From Lithobates sylvaticus (taxonomy: Eukaryota > Chordata > Amphibia > Anura > Ranidae), in NCBI GenBank assembly GCA_028564925.1, contig CM053030.1, positions 371,592,945-371,656,944 on the forward strand: DNA of 64,000 nt, given 5' to 3'. A program made the translations under genes and the position numbers. The notes under the pieces are model-generated. The model did no database searches. It was given only the letters and a program-made list of their open reading frames with translations, and was not told where the DNA came from. Position 1 is the first letter of the stretch; each line of letters starts with the position of its first letter. Positions 46,501-57,424 of the stretch are shown here, one piece after another.

Positions 46501-47165
46501 GTATATAGATAAAAATTTGGTCGGTCTCTTTTGACTTGGCCGAATTTTGATCCATGTACGGCAGGCTTTATGTTTAGTTTTTGAGAGCACAAAGCCTGGG
46601 AGAATTAAAAGAATCTCTTCTTGGCTTCAGAGGCAGGAGCAGCCTTGCCAGTTTGAGGCTTAGGCTTTTGTTACATCAGGGTAAATGAGCACTCATACCA
46701 CCAGCAATTATAAAATGTATACAATTTTCTAGTGAAGCACCAAAAAAGTTCAGGGCATGCAACTTTTACGCCGCTGTTCCACAGACCAACATTTCAGGAA
46801 TAGAGGGATTTACTCACAGGAGACTCATTCAGGTGATACAATGGATAATATCAGCTAAGAGAACAACACAATAATGTAGGGATGAAGGCAAAAAAAATCT
46901 GAGCACTCTACAACTAAAGGGCCAGTAAGAATGCAGCTAGATGTGTTGATATAAGCTGAGTCTATTTTCTTAAGGTTTGACAGACTGACACGACAGCTAT
47001 GGCAGGTTGTATACACAGATTTGGAAATGGCTTCCAAACATTTATCAGTGGAATGTTTAAACACTGGAGAATTTCAATAGCTACAGTCAGTCTTTTAAGG
47101 TGAAATATTGTTGGATCCTATTTGCAGTGCCTGACTATCACATTCCAGGAAAGCCCCAGTATCTT
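46501..47165. other. Unclassified sequence
   Basis: No recognisable repeat end, domain or exon. Confidence 0.35.
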
Positions 47166-47458
47166 TGATCCAGTGGTGTTGTGCTAAGCGCTGCACACAC
47201 AGTAATAAAACAAAAAGCTCACACAGCACTGCAGCACTGTGTTATGCATCGACTGGGTTGTGTATGTGTAAAAGCAGCCATAATAGACACACAACACTGC
47301 AGGCTCTGTGATCCTTTTTAGTGAATGGCAGCGGCTTTCCAGGGTTGGGCACTGGCTAGAGAGGAGGAGCCAGGAGTGCCTGCGGGAAACCCCAAAAGAG
47401 GAGGTATAAATATGTTTGTTATTTAAAAAAAAAATAATTACCTTTACAACCCCTTTAA
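47166..47458 (-). mobile_element. TTAAAGTGGTT-family MITE, minus orientation
   Basis: The right end reversed reads TTAAAGGGGTTGTAAAGGTA. The interior has ggagccaggagtgcctgcg, as in other copies. The left end is unclear. Confidence 0.55.
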
Positions 47459-47768
47459 GGTTCTGCAAAAAAATAAGTTGAAGTTTTCAGAAAAACTTAA
47501 ATTGACACAGGTAATATTTGGTATTCTTTCTTTTTCGCAAAAGATTGAGAAAATCTGTAGAGGTGAAAAGCAAATATATTTGCAAAGATCTAAAGAATGA
47601 CCCTGAAAGGCACTGAAGAACCTTTATTTTGATGGGCTATGTATGGTAATGCTATAATCAATTATATGTATGGTAATAAAAGTTTTAAAGATGATGTGTC
47701 TCAAAAAAGGAACACACAACAGTAATCATGATCTGCAATTCTGCTTTTACTCAGACAGCTGCTGATAC

Positions 47769-48692
47769 ATTGCCGTGCAAAAGTATTCACCCCCACCCCC
47801 TTGGCTTTTTACCTATTTTGTTACATTACAGCCTTTAGTTCAATGTTTTTTCTAATCTGAATTATATGTGATGGATCAGAACACAATAGTCTAAGTTGGT
47901 GAAGTAAAATTAGAAAAAAAATATACATAGAACTATTTTTCAGAAATAAAAAAAATGATAATTGGCATGTGCATATGTATTCACCCCCTTTGTTATGAGG
48001 CCCATAAAAAGCTCTGGTGCAACCAATTACCTTCAGAAGTCACATAATTAGTGAAATGATGACCACCTGTGTACAATTCAAGTGTCACATGATCTGTCAT
48101 TACATTTACACACCTTTTTGAAAGGCCCCAGAGGCTGCAACACCTAAGCAAGAGGCACCACTAACCAAACACTGCCACGAAGAACAAGGAACTCTCCAAA
48201 CAAGTAAGGGACAATGTTGTTAAGAAGTACAAGTCAGGGTTAGGTTATGAAAAAATATCCAAATCTTTGATGATCCCTAGGAGCACCATCAAATCTATCA
48301 CAACCAAATAGAAAAAACATGACACAACAGCAAACGTGCCAAGGCACACCAAAACTCACATCACCCAAAGAACACCATCCCCACAGTGAAACATGGTGGT
48401 GGCAGCATCATGCACTGGAGATGTTTTTCAGAAGTCAGGACTGGGAAACTGGTCAGAGTTGAGGGAAAGATGGATGATGCTAAATACAGGGATATTCTTG
48501 AGCAAAACCTGTACCACTCTGTGTATGATTTGAGGCTAGGACGAAGGTTCACATTGACTTTTTGGGCATTTGTGGGCATGTTCTGTAAATTAAATGATTT
48601 AAATCCTAAAACAATCCATGTTAATTCCAGGTTGTGTGGCAACAAAACACGAAAAAAATGCCAAGGGGGTGAATACTTTTGCAAGGCACTGT
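47769..48692 (+). mobile_element. Tc1-like transposon with an internal deletion
   Basis: Left TGCCGTGCAAAAGTATTCAC and right, reversed, AGTGCCTTGCAAAAGTATTC are inverted ends. A region at 48380-48540 matches Tc1 transposase DNA (acatggtggtggcagcatcatg). The catalytic residues and most of the N-terminal domain are deleted. About 0.9 kb against the usual 1.3-1.6 kb. Confidence 0.85.
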
Positions 48693-49179
48693 ATATTGAT
48701 ATATTTAAGCATAAAGGGTATGACAACCTCAACAATGAATTTCTCATAACTGGTCCCTTCTGGTCTGTTATATTGAAAGTATTTTGTTATGTCTGTTTGA
48801 AGTTTGTAAAAAAATCAATAAAAAATCTGTTGATCTTGGCATAAATCAACTATATAAGTCTACTGATAACTTCCTGTTTGCTCTGCCTGTGCTGCATTCT
48901 TATGAATTACATTGTTGCCTCTATATTATAGAGAAGAGGAGAGGAAGAGTTTTCTGTAGTCTTGTCCTGTTTCTGTCCTGATACAGTAGGATGAGAGGGT
49001 AAGTGTGGTCATCCTAGGTCAGGAAGTTTGTTCCTGGCAAAATCACCAGGAGAAAGAGAAAAACAATACTTGAAAAACAAAACCAGTGCAGCCACCACTT
49101 CTAAAGACTTATATGCAGCATTTTTGTTCTTGGGTTCAGTTACGCTTTCATTTTTTGCTTTAAAAAAATCTGATAAAAA

Positions 49180-49552
49180 GTTCAACTAAAGGCAAACATA
49201 CAACTAAAAGGCAAAACTTTTTTTTTTTTTTATTAGTTTTGGCTGGAGTGGAGATGTCAGATTTTTGTTATCGCTGTCTGTACTCCCATTAGGGAGGTTC
49301 ACCCTCTCTATTTGTCCTGTTTAGCATTATCATTAAAAGTGAAAGTAAAAGAAAATCCCAAATCTTGGGTTGTCCCCAGAAAAGTAAGAGAGGAGAAAAC
49401 TCACAATGGGGATTCCCTTAATTTTCAGGGATTTTCTTTCACTCCCTATCTTGGTTATGGGACAGGAAATGAAAGTATATCTCCCCAATGGGAGGCAGAT
49501 GGCAAAAAAAGAAACAAAAAAAAAAACATTGACAGGGGTTAGAACCCTCTCT
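49180..49552. mobile_element. MITE-like repeat, second copy of the 42490-42855 family
   Basis: It runs from ttttggctggagtggaga to gacaggggttagaaccctct. It directly abuts a ranid TIR element. Confidence 0.5.
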
Positions 49553-49940
49553 TATGCTGCGTACACACGACTGGACTTTCCGGCAGAAAAGGTCAGACGG
49601 AATCATTCCGTCAGATATTCCGATCGTGTGTGGGATAATCCGATTGTTTTTCAGACGGACCTAGAAATAGAACATGCTTTAAATCTTCCTGATGGAATCA
49701 ATTTCTATTGGGAAAACCATTCGTCTGTATGCTGGTCCGACGGACCAAATACGACGCAAGGGCAGCTATTGGCTACTGGCAATTGAACTTCCTTTTCTAG
49801 CCCCGTCGTACGTCATCGCGTTCAAAACAAACGGACTTTGGTCCGATCGTGTGTGGCCAAGTCTGTTCGGTCGGAAATCCATCGGCAAGACCATCTGAGT
49901 TTATTCTGGTGGAAAGTCCGGTCGCGTGTACGTGGCATTA
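49553..49940. mobile_element. Ranid TIR element, copy 3
   Basis: Ends TATGCTGCGTACACACGACT and, reversed, TAATGCCACGTACACGCGAC. The core contains gggcagctattggctactgg. Non-coding. Confidence 0.85.
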
Positions 49941-50349
49941 CTGTATCCAAAATGAAAGAAAAAAGTTTTGTATATAGTTCTACTTTAATATCCTTTCTGT
50001 TTATCCCTCAAGTCCCGCTTTCACTTTATTACTAAGCATTTAACTTCCCTGACTTTGTGGTCCATCGATCCACCCATAATAGTTATAGCGCATTACTTAG
50101 CACACACTTGTTGGACTGTCAGGGAAATACCAGGCCTCACCGCCGGGTTCCAGGGTTGCGCACGCGCGGTAGAGCAGCGCAACGAATGTTACAGGTAAGC
50201 CGGGTAACGGGTGCGCATGTGCGGGTCCGCGGCACTCGGGTATCTGACACAGCCCAGCCAGTACGCCTCACCGCTGTGCGCGGCGCTGACAGAAGACGAG
50301 TGCGCATGCGCACTCGTCCGGGTATCCCACCTGACCATTTACCTGGCCT

Positions 50350-50358
50350 ATAAAAGGC
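50350..50358 (+). promoter_or_regulatory. TATA box
   Basis: tataaaagg follows GC-rich sequence with gcgcatgcgcactcgtcc palindromic blocks and precedes the tandem array. It is a plausible RNA polymerase II promoter for the repeat. Confidence 0.5.
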
Positions 50359-50520
50359 CTCCCCTGGTTGCTTTCAAATTGCTGGTTTGTTGTCTCTTCT
50401 GAGTCCTGTCTCCAGTCCAGTATCCTGTATCCTGTATCCTGTATCCAGTACCCTGTACCCTGCATCTGCTTGACTACCAGTGCCGACCCGGAATCCGTCT
50501 GACCACCGCTGCCGCTACTT

Positions 50521-51005
50521 ACCTGTGTTTGAACCCTTGGCTTGCTTCCTGGATACCTCTACTGCCTGATTACCTATGCTTGACCCTCGGCCTGTTTACT
50601 GGACATTCTGTGAGTTACTTACCTGTGTTTGACCCCTGGCCTGTTTCCTGGATACTTCTACTGCCTGATTACCTGTGCTTGACCCTCGGCCTGTTTACTG
50701 GACATTCTGTGAGTTACTTACCTGTGTTTGACCCCTGGCTTGCTTCTTGGATACTTCTACTGCCTGATTACCTGTGCTTGACCCTCGGCCTGCCTACTGG
50801 ACATTCTCTGAGTTACTTACCTGTGTTTGACCCCTGGCTTGCTTCTTGGATACTTCTACTGCCTGATTACCTGTGCTTGACCCTCGGCCTGCCTACTGGA
50901 CATTCTCTGAGTTACTTACCTGTGTTTGACCCCTGGCTTGCTTCTTGGATACCTCTACTGCCTGGTTGCCTGTGTTTGACCCTCGGCCTGCTTGCTGGAC
51001 TATCT
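50521..51005 (+). repeat. 99-bp tandem repeat, nearly five units
   Basis: Each unit contains gtttgacccctggcttgctt, ggatacttctactgcctgat, tacctgtgcttgaccctcgg and actggacattct blocks. Because 99 is divisible by three, an open frame of 164 codons runs through, giving a repetitive Leu/Pro/Trp-rich peptide (LTLGLFTGHSVSYLPVFDPW) that is likely incidental. Confidence 0.9.
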
Positions 51006-51310
51006 CCTGCTTCTGGTGATTGACCTCCTGCTCGGTGTTCTGGACTTGCAGTTCTCCCATGCTTCCGAGGGTCCTCCTTCAGCATATGCTTTGGTACCTC
51101 TGCAACCTCTACCTGATCACAGCCCTGCCAGGTGTCTACTCCCAGTGCAGCTTCAGCCTCTCCAGGTCAACGTCGCTACTGCACACCACCTGCAACACTT
51201 CTGCTGGCAACCCGTGCATCTTTGTGCCCGGTGTCCTCTGTACCCACTCCAGAGGCATCGTGCGCTTAGTCGCAAGGGGAGCAGCTCTCAGCATATCGGC
51301 CCGGGTGAGT

Positions 51311-52604
51311 ACTGCTGACATGGACAGAGAATTGTGGTGGGTAGATATCATTCCCAAGACCCTAATGTCAAATGGAAACCAGCAGATGAGAGGCACATGG
51401 AATTATTATTATTATTTTATTTTTTTTCACAATCAGGGTTTTCTGAGTCTACAGGTTAATGGTAAAAAGGATTGAGGTGGACGGATGCACCTAGATGAAA
51501 AATTGTAGTTAGCTGGGTTAAAAAAAACAAAAAAAAACACAAGCTCACTGTGTTTATTTTTCGATGCTTGCCACAGTGTACCTTTAAAATATAGGTTTAA
51601 ACGAAACCTAAATTTCTAAATTTCTAAAAAGATCTAAAATTCTCTTGGTTTGCCTAAAGTTGCATTACAGTAAGATTTTATGTTGTGTAGTGCAAACATA
51701 TCTTGTAGTGAAGCACAAAAAAAACTTGATCTTTGTGATAGGACAGAATTAATTGCAAAATTGCTTCCATCCTTTGGAAGGGCATATTTTTACCTAGAGA
51801 GATTTTCCAACACAAAGATAAAAAATAAGCTTTCTAAATGTCATTGATATTGCAATTAATTCTGTCCTATCACAAAGATCAAGTATACAATGCAATGTGT
51901 GATGCATAAAATATAGAACCACGTAACAAAAGAAATGCATTTAAATTTTAGGAACAAAATTGTAGTGGGGTTGTCATATGTTAGCACCACATGCCTTTCA
52001 TTATTCTAAGGTAGGTGTAAAGTCTAATGTGTTATCAGCAGTAATGACTTTCAATGTCATTTCACCACATTCGCTCTTAGCAGCCTCTTAAAAACTACTC
52101 TGCTGTATCTCTCCACTGATTGGATTTTCATTCTCTGTCTTCTAAATGTATTGTTACAGGAAATTGATGTCCTGCTATGCTCTGGCTTTTTTGAAAATAG
52201 CCCAATTCTAATGTTATTTGTCTCCAATTTAGACACAAGTGATTTTTCAAAGTTTGCTACAATGGTACAGTAATCATTAAAGGGAACAGCCTAAAAAGCA
52301 GTAAAATGATTGTATACTACAATACTATATTTTGCATCTTACAGAAATGGCGAACAGACAGCTTAAAGCACAGTCTCGGTTTTTGAGGTACACTGAAGAA
52401 CAGAGAAGAAGTACATTCTATTGCCAGTTGCCTCTGCAAACGTTTCCAGTATGCTCCAAAAAATATACAGTGAATATTATCCCTGCAGTGTTAACATGCA
52501 ATTTGTGCTCTAGAAACCCCAAAAATCACACGATTATATTTGTCCCAGAATACAGTTCTAACTAGCCATGGCAGCCTTTTCAGCTTGAATTTATCTAGAT
52601 CTGT
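51311..52604. other. Unclassified intronic sequence with a perfect stem-loop
   Basis: A perfect 35-base inverted repeat pairs 51724-51758 with 51850-51884 around a 91-base loop (actlike start acttgatctttgtgatagga). Otherwise nothing recognised. Confidence 0.5.
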
Positions 52605-52960
52605 AAAGGCCCATACACACGATCAGACTTTTTGACAACAAACATGCAAGTTACCTGTTTTAAGGAAAAATTTGGCCGTGTGTACGCTCCATCAGACAAA
52701 CTTTTTCGGTTTTCATCGGACAAATGTTCGCTGTGCAAACAGACAAACTTTCTGGCAACAAAAGTCCTATGGTGCAAAATCCTATTATGTGTACACAAGT
52801 TTATCGGACTTTAGTCCAGAGTACAAACACGCATGCTCAGAACCAATGCAAAAAAACAGACAACAATACAGAAGTTGACCAAAGGGTGGTGGTAAAGAGC
52901 TGAAAAAACACGTGATTTGGTGAAAGTTGGCTGAAAAAGTCCTGCCGTGTGTATGCATAC
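52605..52960. mobile_element. Ranid TIR element, copy 4 (diverged)
   Basis: Ends aaaggcccatacacacgatc and, reversed, tatgcatacacacggcagga. The core holds acgcatgctcagaa. More diverged than the other copies. Confidence 0.7.
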
Positions 52961-53129
52961 CAAGTTCAGTTGTATTTTATTGGGATTTTATGTGATAGAC
53001 CAACACAAAGTGGCACATAATTGTAAAGTGAAAGTAAAATGATAAATGTTTTTCAAATTTTGTGGCGTGCAAACATGTGGTTGAAGGTGCTCTGGTCAGA
53101 TGAGACCAAAATAAACACAATACAGGACA

Positions 53130-53220
53130 CTTTCCCCCCTTCCTGCCCAGGCAAATTTTCAGCTTTCAGCACTGTCACATTTTAAATGATAATTGCGCGG
53201 TCATGCAACACTGTACCCCA
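53130..53220 (-). repeat. Fragment of the TTAACCACTTC element
   Basis: Reversed, it reads tggggtacagtgttgcatga, ccgcgcaattatcatttaaa and gctgaaaatttgcctgggca, matching about 18030-18110. Both ends are truncated. Confidence 0.65.
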
Positions 53221-53432
53221 GGGGCGGCCGGTCGATTAGGGGTGCAGCCCCCTCTCTCCAGGTCACCCCCTATATGCAATGGATAGATTCATGGATCAAG
53301 CCAAATATAGAGCAATCTTAGAGGAAAACCTGTTAGAGTCTGCAAAAGGCTTGAGACTGGGGCAGAGGTTCATCTTCCAGCAAGACAATGACCCTAAACA
53401 TACAGACAGAGTTACAATGGAATGGTTTAGAT

Positions 53433-53860
53433 CAGGGGTCTCCAAACTTTCTAAGCAAAGAGCCCATTTACTGTCCATCCGGCTTTATGGAGGCCAGACT
53501 GTGACCAGTGAGAGTAGAAAATGCCCTGGCATCAGTGGCCCATCATTGGTTTTAATGGGAGGAATAGTGCCCCAGTGATGGTGGTGTCAGTTGGGGTAAT
53601 GGTGCCACATAATTGGTGTCAGTGGGTGGAATATAAGAGGAATAGTGTCCCATTGATGGTGGTGTCAGTTGGGGTAATGGTGCCACATAATTGGTGTCAG
53701 TGGGTGGAATATAAGAGGAATAGTGTCCCATTGATGGTGGTGTCAGTTGGGGTAATGGTGCCCCATAATTAGTGTCAGTTGGTGGAATAGTGTCCCAAGG
53801 GCCAGATAAGGCAAGCAAAGGGCCTCATCTGGCCCCCGGGCTGCAGTTTGGAGACCACTA
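53433..53860. mobile_element. hAT-type MITE nested in the Tc1, with 8-bp target duplication
   Basis: Left CAGGGGTCTCCAAACTTTC and right, reversed, TAGTGGTCTCCAAACTGCAG. Flanks GTTTAGAT (53425-53432) and GATTAGAT (53861-53868) differ at one base. Inside are about 2.6 copies of a 78-bp tandem unit (53577-53780), whose open frames are artefacts. Confidence 0.85.
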
Positions 53861-54392
53861 GATTAGATGAAAGCATATTCATGTGTTAGAATGGCCTAGT
53901 CAAAGTCCAGACCTAAATCCAATTGAGAATCTGTGGCAAGACTTGGAAATTGCTGTTCACAGACGCTCTTCATCCAATCTGACAGAGCTTGAGCTATTTT
54001 GCAAAGACAAATAGGCAAAAATGTCACTCTCTAGATGTGCAAAGCTGTAATTGCAGCGAAAATGTCGTTCTACAAAGTACTGACTCAAAGAGGCTGAATA
54101 CAAATGCACGCCACACTTTTCGCATATTTATTTGTGAAAAAATTTGAAAACCATTTATCATTTTCCTTCCACTTCACAATTATGTGCCACTTTGTGTTGG
54201 TCTATCACATAAAATCCCAATAAAATACATTTATGTTTTTGGTTGTAACATGACAAAATGTGGAAAATTTCAAGGGGGTATGAATACTTTTTCAAGGCAC
54301 TGTATATATATGAAATAATCAGGATTTAAATAAGTTGTGTTTATTATGTACAGTGAGCACAGGGAATTCTAAGTGGTAACGATTTTCTGCAC

Positions 54393-55037
54393 TATCAGTA
54401 AGTGATGTCGCGCTCCAAATTCTGTATCAATATAAAATTCCCTAGTGGGTTTCACAGGGATATTGTACAGTGATATGTGGACCGCATATACTTTAAATAA
54501 CCCCTAGAGGTTGTAAACTAATGTGCGACAAGAAACGCATATAACCAATGGTGAATTGGATCTGCTAGATAATGGAGGACAGCACAGTGAATCATGGGTT
54601 ATAGCGTATATGCAGTCAGTAAAGTGTTTAAAGTGCACACGTTAAAGTGACTGTTGTGCATCAAATACTCAAACGTCAATAACGAATAATACAATGAAGT
54701 GACTTTTCAATAAAGTGACAATGTGCATGAAGATAACTGAACAAAAGTGTACAGTGATGTGAAAATTAAATAAAGTGACTGATATATATATTGCAACCAA
54801 ACCAGTGGAAGGTAAAATACAATAAAACCAGCAAGTGAAAAAAATGAATGGATGAGTGAAGAGCAAAATAAGTGAAATAAAGTAAATATACAAATAAATG
54901 GAATAGATATTATTCCACCAAAGGGTGGGAGATAAGCAAGTGAATAAATAAATGGAAATGAGAACCAAGAAAGTCTGTACACAAAAATGTGTATAGAACA
55001 AGATCAATCGATCGATAAATAAACAAGTGTTCGTTTA
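54393..55037. repeat. Left arm of the PLE inverted repeat (645 bp)
   Basis: It is the reverse complement of 59992-60636. Equal length means no net indel, and I noticed one mismatch (near 54412). A 112-codon open frame occurs identically in both arms on opposite strands and is probably incidental. Confidence 0.95.
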
Positions 55038-55534
55038 AAATGTGCAAGGTGATGCAAGCTGATATTTCCAGTGGTGTAAAAGTGCTGGGTGCAGCACTAA
55101 GGTGCTGGTATGATGGCACAAAGTGGCACTGTGGTGGGAGTACTGTGCGTCTTCAGTGTCGTGGACACCCGTGGGTGTCCTAACTTCTTACCTTACTGCT
55201 GTAAGGTAAGCAGCGTTGTTGAATGCCAGGGAGGTGGTCACTTTTGGGGAGGATGGTGTGGTTTCACAGAGTGTTCTTCCTTCTATGTTAACAGCATCAA
55301 TAAAGCCTATGCAGAGATGGCAGCTGGAGGATGTCACTCAGTGTAGTAAGCCAGGGACCGTTCAGCATAGGTGTGGTAAATGGGGAGAGAGTGAAGACCT
55401 CTATAGTGCAGTATGTTTCAAATGATGACAGCTTTTATTAACAAAAAACACGGGTACTCACATTTCACAACTAAACATTGATTTTTTCAAAAACGAGCGG
55501 CGAGCTCGCTACCTCTACGTCACTTCCGGGGTCC

Positions 55535-55585
55535 GAACATCCGACGCGTATCGTCACCGTCACGTGACTTCATCTGGGATAACGT
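55535..55585 (-). ncRNA. Hammerhead-ribozyme-like fold in the PLE 3' region
   Basis: On the minus strand, stem I pairs ttatcc with ggatg (five pairs including a G-U). A CNGATGA core block, stem II GTCAC...GTGAC (five pairs), a GANA block, a two-pair stem III around a GC loop, and the triplet GTC follow in the correct order. About two core positions depart from consensus, and one extra base precedes stem II, so activity is doubtful. Placement in a PLE terminal region matches known PLE hammerheads. Confidence 0.55.
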
Positions 55586-55737
55586 AGGGGCCATAGGAAG
55601 TGTCTATAAATAGTGGTGTTAATTGGGCGGTCGGCCAATTTCTTGTAGTCCCTATGTATAATAATGGCGCCGCCATTTTTCATGAGAACGGGCTACGGCC
55701 GCGGCCATTTTCTTATAGTTTTTGGAGACATAAAAGA

Positions 55738-55905
55738 GTTATCATAAGGTGAACTGGGATCGCAGTCAGCATAATCAACAGACAAGCAAGTCTGTTATCA
55801 TGAGGTGAACTGGGATCGCAGTCAGCATAATCAACAGACAAGCAAGTCTGTTATCATGAGGTGAACTGGGATCGCAGTAAGCATAATAGACAGACGAACA
55901 AGTCT
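55738..55905. repeat. 56-bp tandem repeat, three copies, in the PLE 3' UTR
   Basis: The unit begins gttatcatNaggtgaactgg and includes gatcgcagtNagcataat and acaagtct. The three copies are nearly identical. Confidence 0.9.
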
Positions 55906-56451
55906 GACGGGGCAGCTTGTGTCAATACATAGCTGTGCTATAAGGGGGATGTAAAAAAATCAAGAAAGGGAAATACGACCACATAAAATGAATAAAATAC
56001 CCCATGTGTATTCCATAAAATGGAAAATCTATCAATAGGATATAGTGATGATGTGTGATGTAAATTATAAAATAGATGTATATAGACATAAACACATGAA
56101 TATATAAATATATATATATATACATCGCAGATAATAGAGAATTAAAAAATTAAAATATATATTACAATATATATTAAAATGTATCATAAAAATGTAATTT
56201 AAAAATAATTAAAACCAGAAAAAATGGCATTAATTATGGTGGACGGACTGACCGGGTAGATTGACTATCTGGACTCCGGAAATGATGTAAATAGGATATG
56301 GAAGGCACATATTTGATAAGATAAAATACATGGGCAAAAAATCGGATAAAATAAAATACATAGGCATAAAATCGTGAGCAGCTGAGCGTGTGAGTGGCGG
56401 TGAAACTAATCCGAAGTGCACAGTGGTGGAGATAGTGGAAAAGGATAAAAA

Positions 56452-57315
56452 TCAAAAATCACTAATAAAACAATTCAAATCGAATTCAATATTAAGACCA
56501 TGGGGCGTAAAAGTATCCAAAATAAAAATCCACTTAGATTCTATCTGACTGAGGGTCCTAACCTTGTGTCCACCTCTCCAGTGTTTCTTATATGGTTCAA
56601 TCCCCCAAAATTTTAGATGTCTCGGATCCTGATTGTGATGTATGGCGAAGTGTTTAGAAACACTGTGCTTGTCGTATCCTTTTACAATATTTTGAATATG
56701 CTCCTTGATGCGTATTCTCAGTGGTCTTTTTGTGCGTCCAACGTATTGGAGACCACAGCTGCATTCAAGTGCGTAGACGGCTCCTTCTGTATTACAGCAG
56801 ATAAAATCTGCGACTTCGTACGAATTGCCAGTACTAGTGGATTTGAATTTAAATGTCTTTTCTGCCGGTTTTTTGGACTTTGTGCAAGCGAAGCACCTTT
56901 TGCAAGGGTAAAAGCCTTTGCCAGTAAAAAATGTGTAGCCTGTCTTTGGGGGGTCCGGGATGTTTTTCACGAGTTTGTCCCTTAGTGTTGGAGCTCTTCT
57001 GTACACAAATTTGGGTATTGCGGGGAGTAGTGGTTCCAGATGAGTGTCCCTACGTAGGATATGCCAATGGGTCTTTATTATTTTCTCAACGGCCTTATGT
57101 TGGATATTATAGTCAAGTATGATTGGTGCTCCATTGATTCTGGAATCGTTTTTCGGTTTATCTTTAATTAATTCTTTTCTGTCCATTCTTTCCACTTCTT
57201 CTATTTTCGTGTCAATGTACTGTTTATTATAACCCTTCTCGATAAACCTATGGCCTATTTTTTTGGCCTGGATGGTGAAGTCACTATCTTGCGTGCAGTT
57301 TCTGCGTAGCCGCAT
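56452..57315 (-). CDS. PLE C-terminal part: RT thumb-side linker and GIY-YIG endonuclease
   Basis: This 287-residue frame contains a conserved linker (THWHILRRDTHL, VYRRAPTLRDKLV), a cysteine cluster CKRCFAC (about 138-144), and the GIY-YIG core AVYALECSCGLQYVGRTKRP (about 179-198) with R and EH following (about 200-206). The GIY-YIG domain nicks the target in canonical PLEs. Here the first GIY block is degenerate (AVY), as is usual in this group. It lies downstream of the RT and in another frame. Confidence 0.9.
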   Translation of the reverse strand: MRLRRNCTQDSDFTIQAKKIGHRFIEKGYNKQYIDTKIEEVERMDRKELIKDKPKNDSRINGAPIILDYNIQHKAVEKIIKTHWHILRRDTHLEPLLPAIPKFVYRRAPTLRDKLVKNIPDPPKTGYTFFTGKGFYPCKRCFACTKSKKPAEKTFKFKSTSTGNSYEVADFICCNTEGAVYALECSCGLQYVGRTKRPLRIRIKEHIQNIVKGYDKHSVSKHFAIHHNQDPRHLKFWGIEPYKKHWRGGHKVRTLSQIESKWIFILDTFTPHGLNIEFDLNCFISDF

Positions 57316-57424
57316 GAGCTGTCCTTTCGGGATATTGTAGAGCCAGTTTTTATGATGACAGCTTTCAATAGGTAAGTAACTATTTTTGTCTACATCTTTG
57401 AAGTGTGTTTTAGTACTTAATGTG

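Larger units (their letters stand above)
50109..51310 (+). mobile_element. Promoter-bearing repeat with 99-bp tandem units (possible LTR)
   Basis: It starts TGTTGGACTGTCAGGG, is GC-rich, and has a TATA box (tataaaagg at 50350-50358). A short cctgtatcctgtat run is followed by the tandem array at 50521-51005. The end is not certain. Promoter plus repeats fits a vertebrate LTR, but no retroelement gene adjoins. A broken or solo element either way. Confidence 0.4.
52961..54306 (+). mobile_element. Tc1-like transposon, left-truncated, with nested inserts
   Basis: The inner inverted repeat ttattgggattttatgtgat pairs between 52979 and 54229 (reversed). The transposase part near 53280-53430 reads QAKYRAILEENLLESAKGLR and FIFQQDNDPKHTDRV, covering the second catalytic Asp. 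After the hAT insert it resumes near 53880 ([15 protein letters not shown] in the right frame). A fragment of the TTAACCACTTC family lies at 53130-53220. The N-terminal domain is missing. Confidence 0.85.

Noticed and set aside
50529-51023. 164-codon repetitive frame
   Set aside because: It follows from a 99-bp tandem unit that is a multiple of three. No evidence of translation is visible.
54669-55007. 112-codon hydrophobic frame, repeated at 60022-60360
   Set aside because: It is present in both arms because the arms are duplicates. The T/A-rich UTR gives a Phe/Ile/Leu-rich translation by composition.
55738-55905. Regular direct repeats resembling a CRISPR array
   Set aside because: The units abut with no unique spacers, and the DNA is vertebrate.
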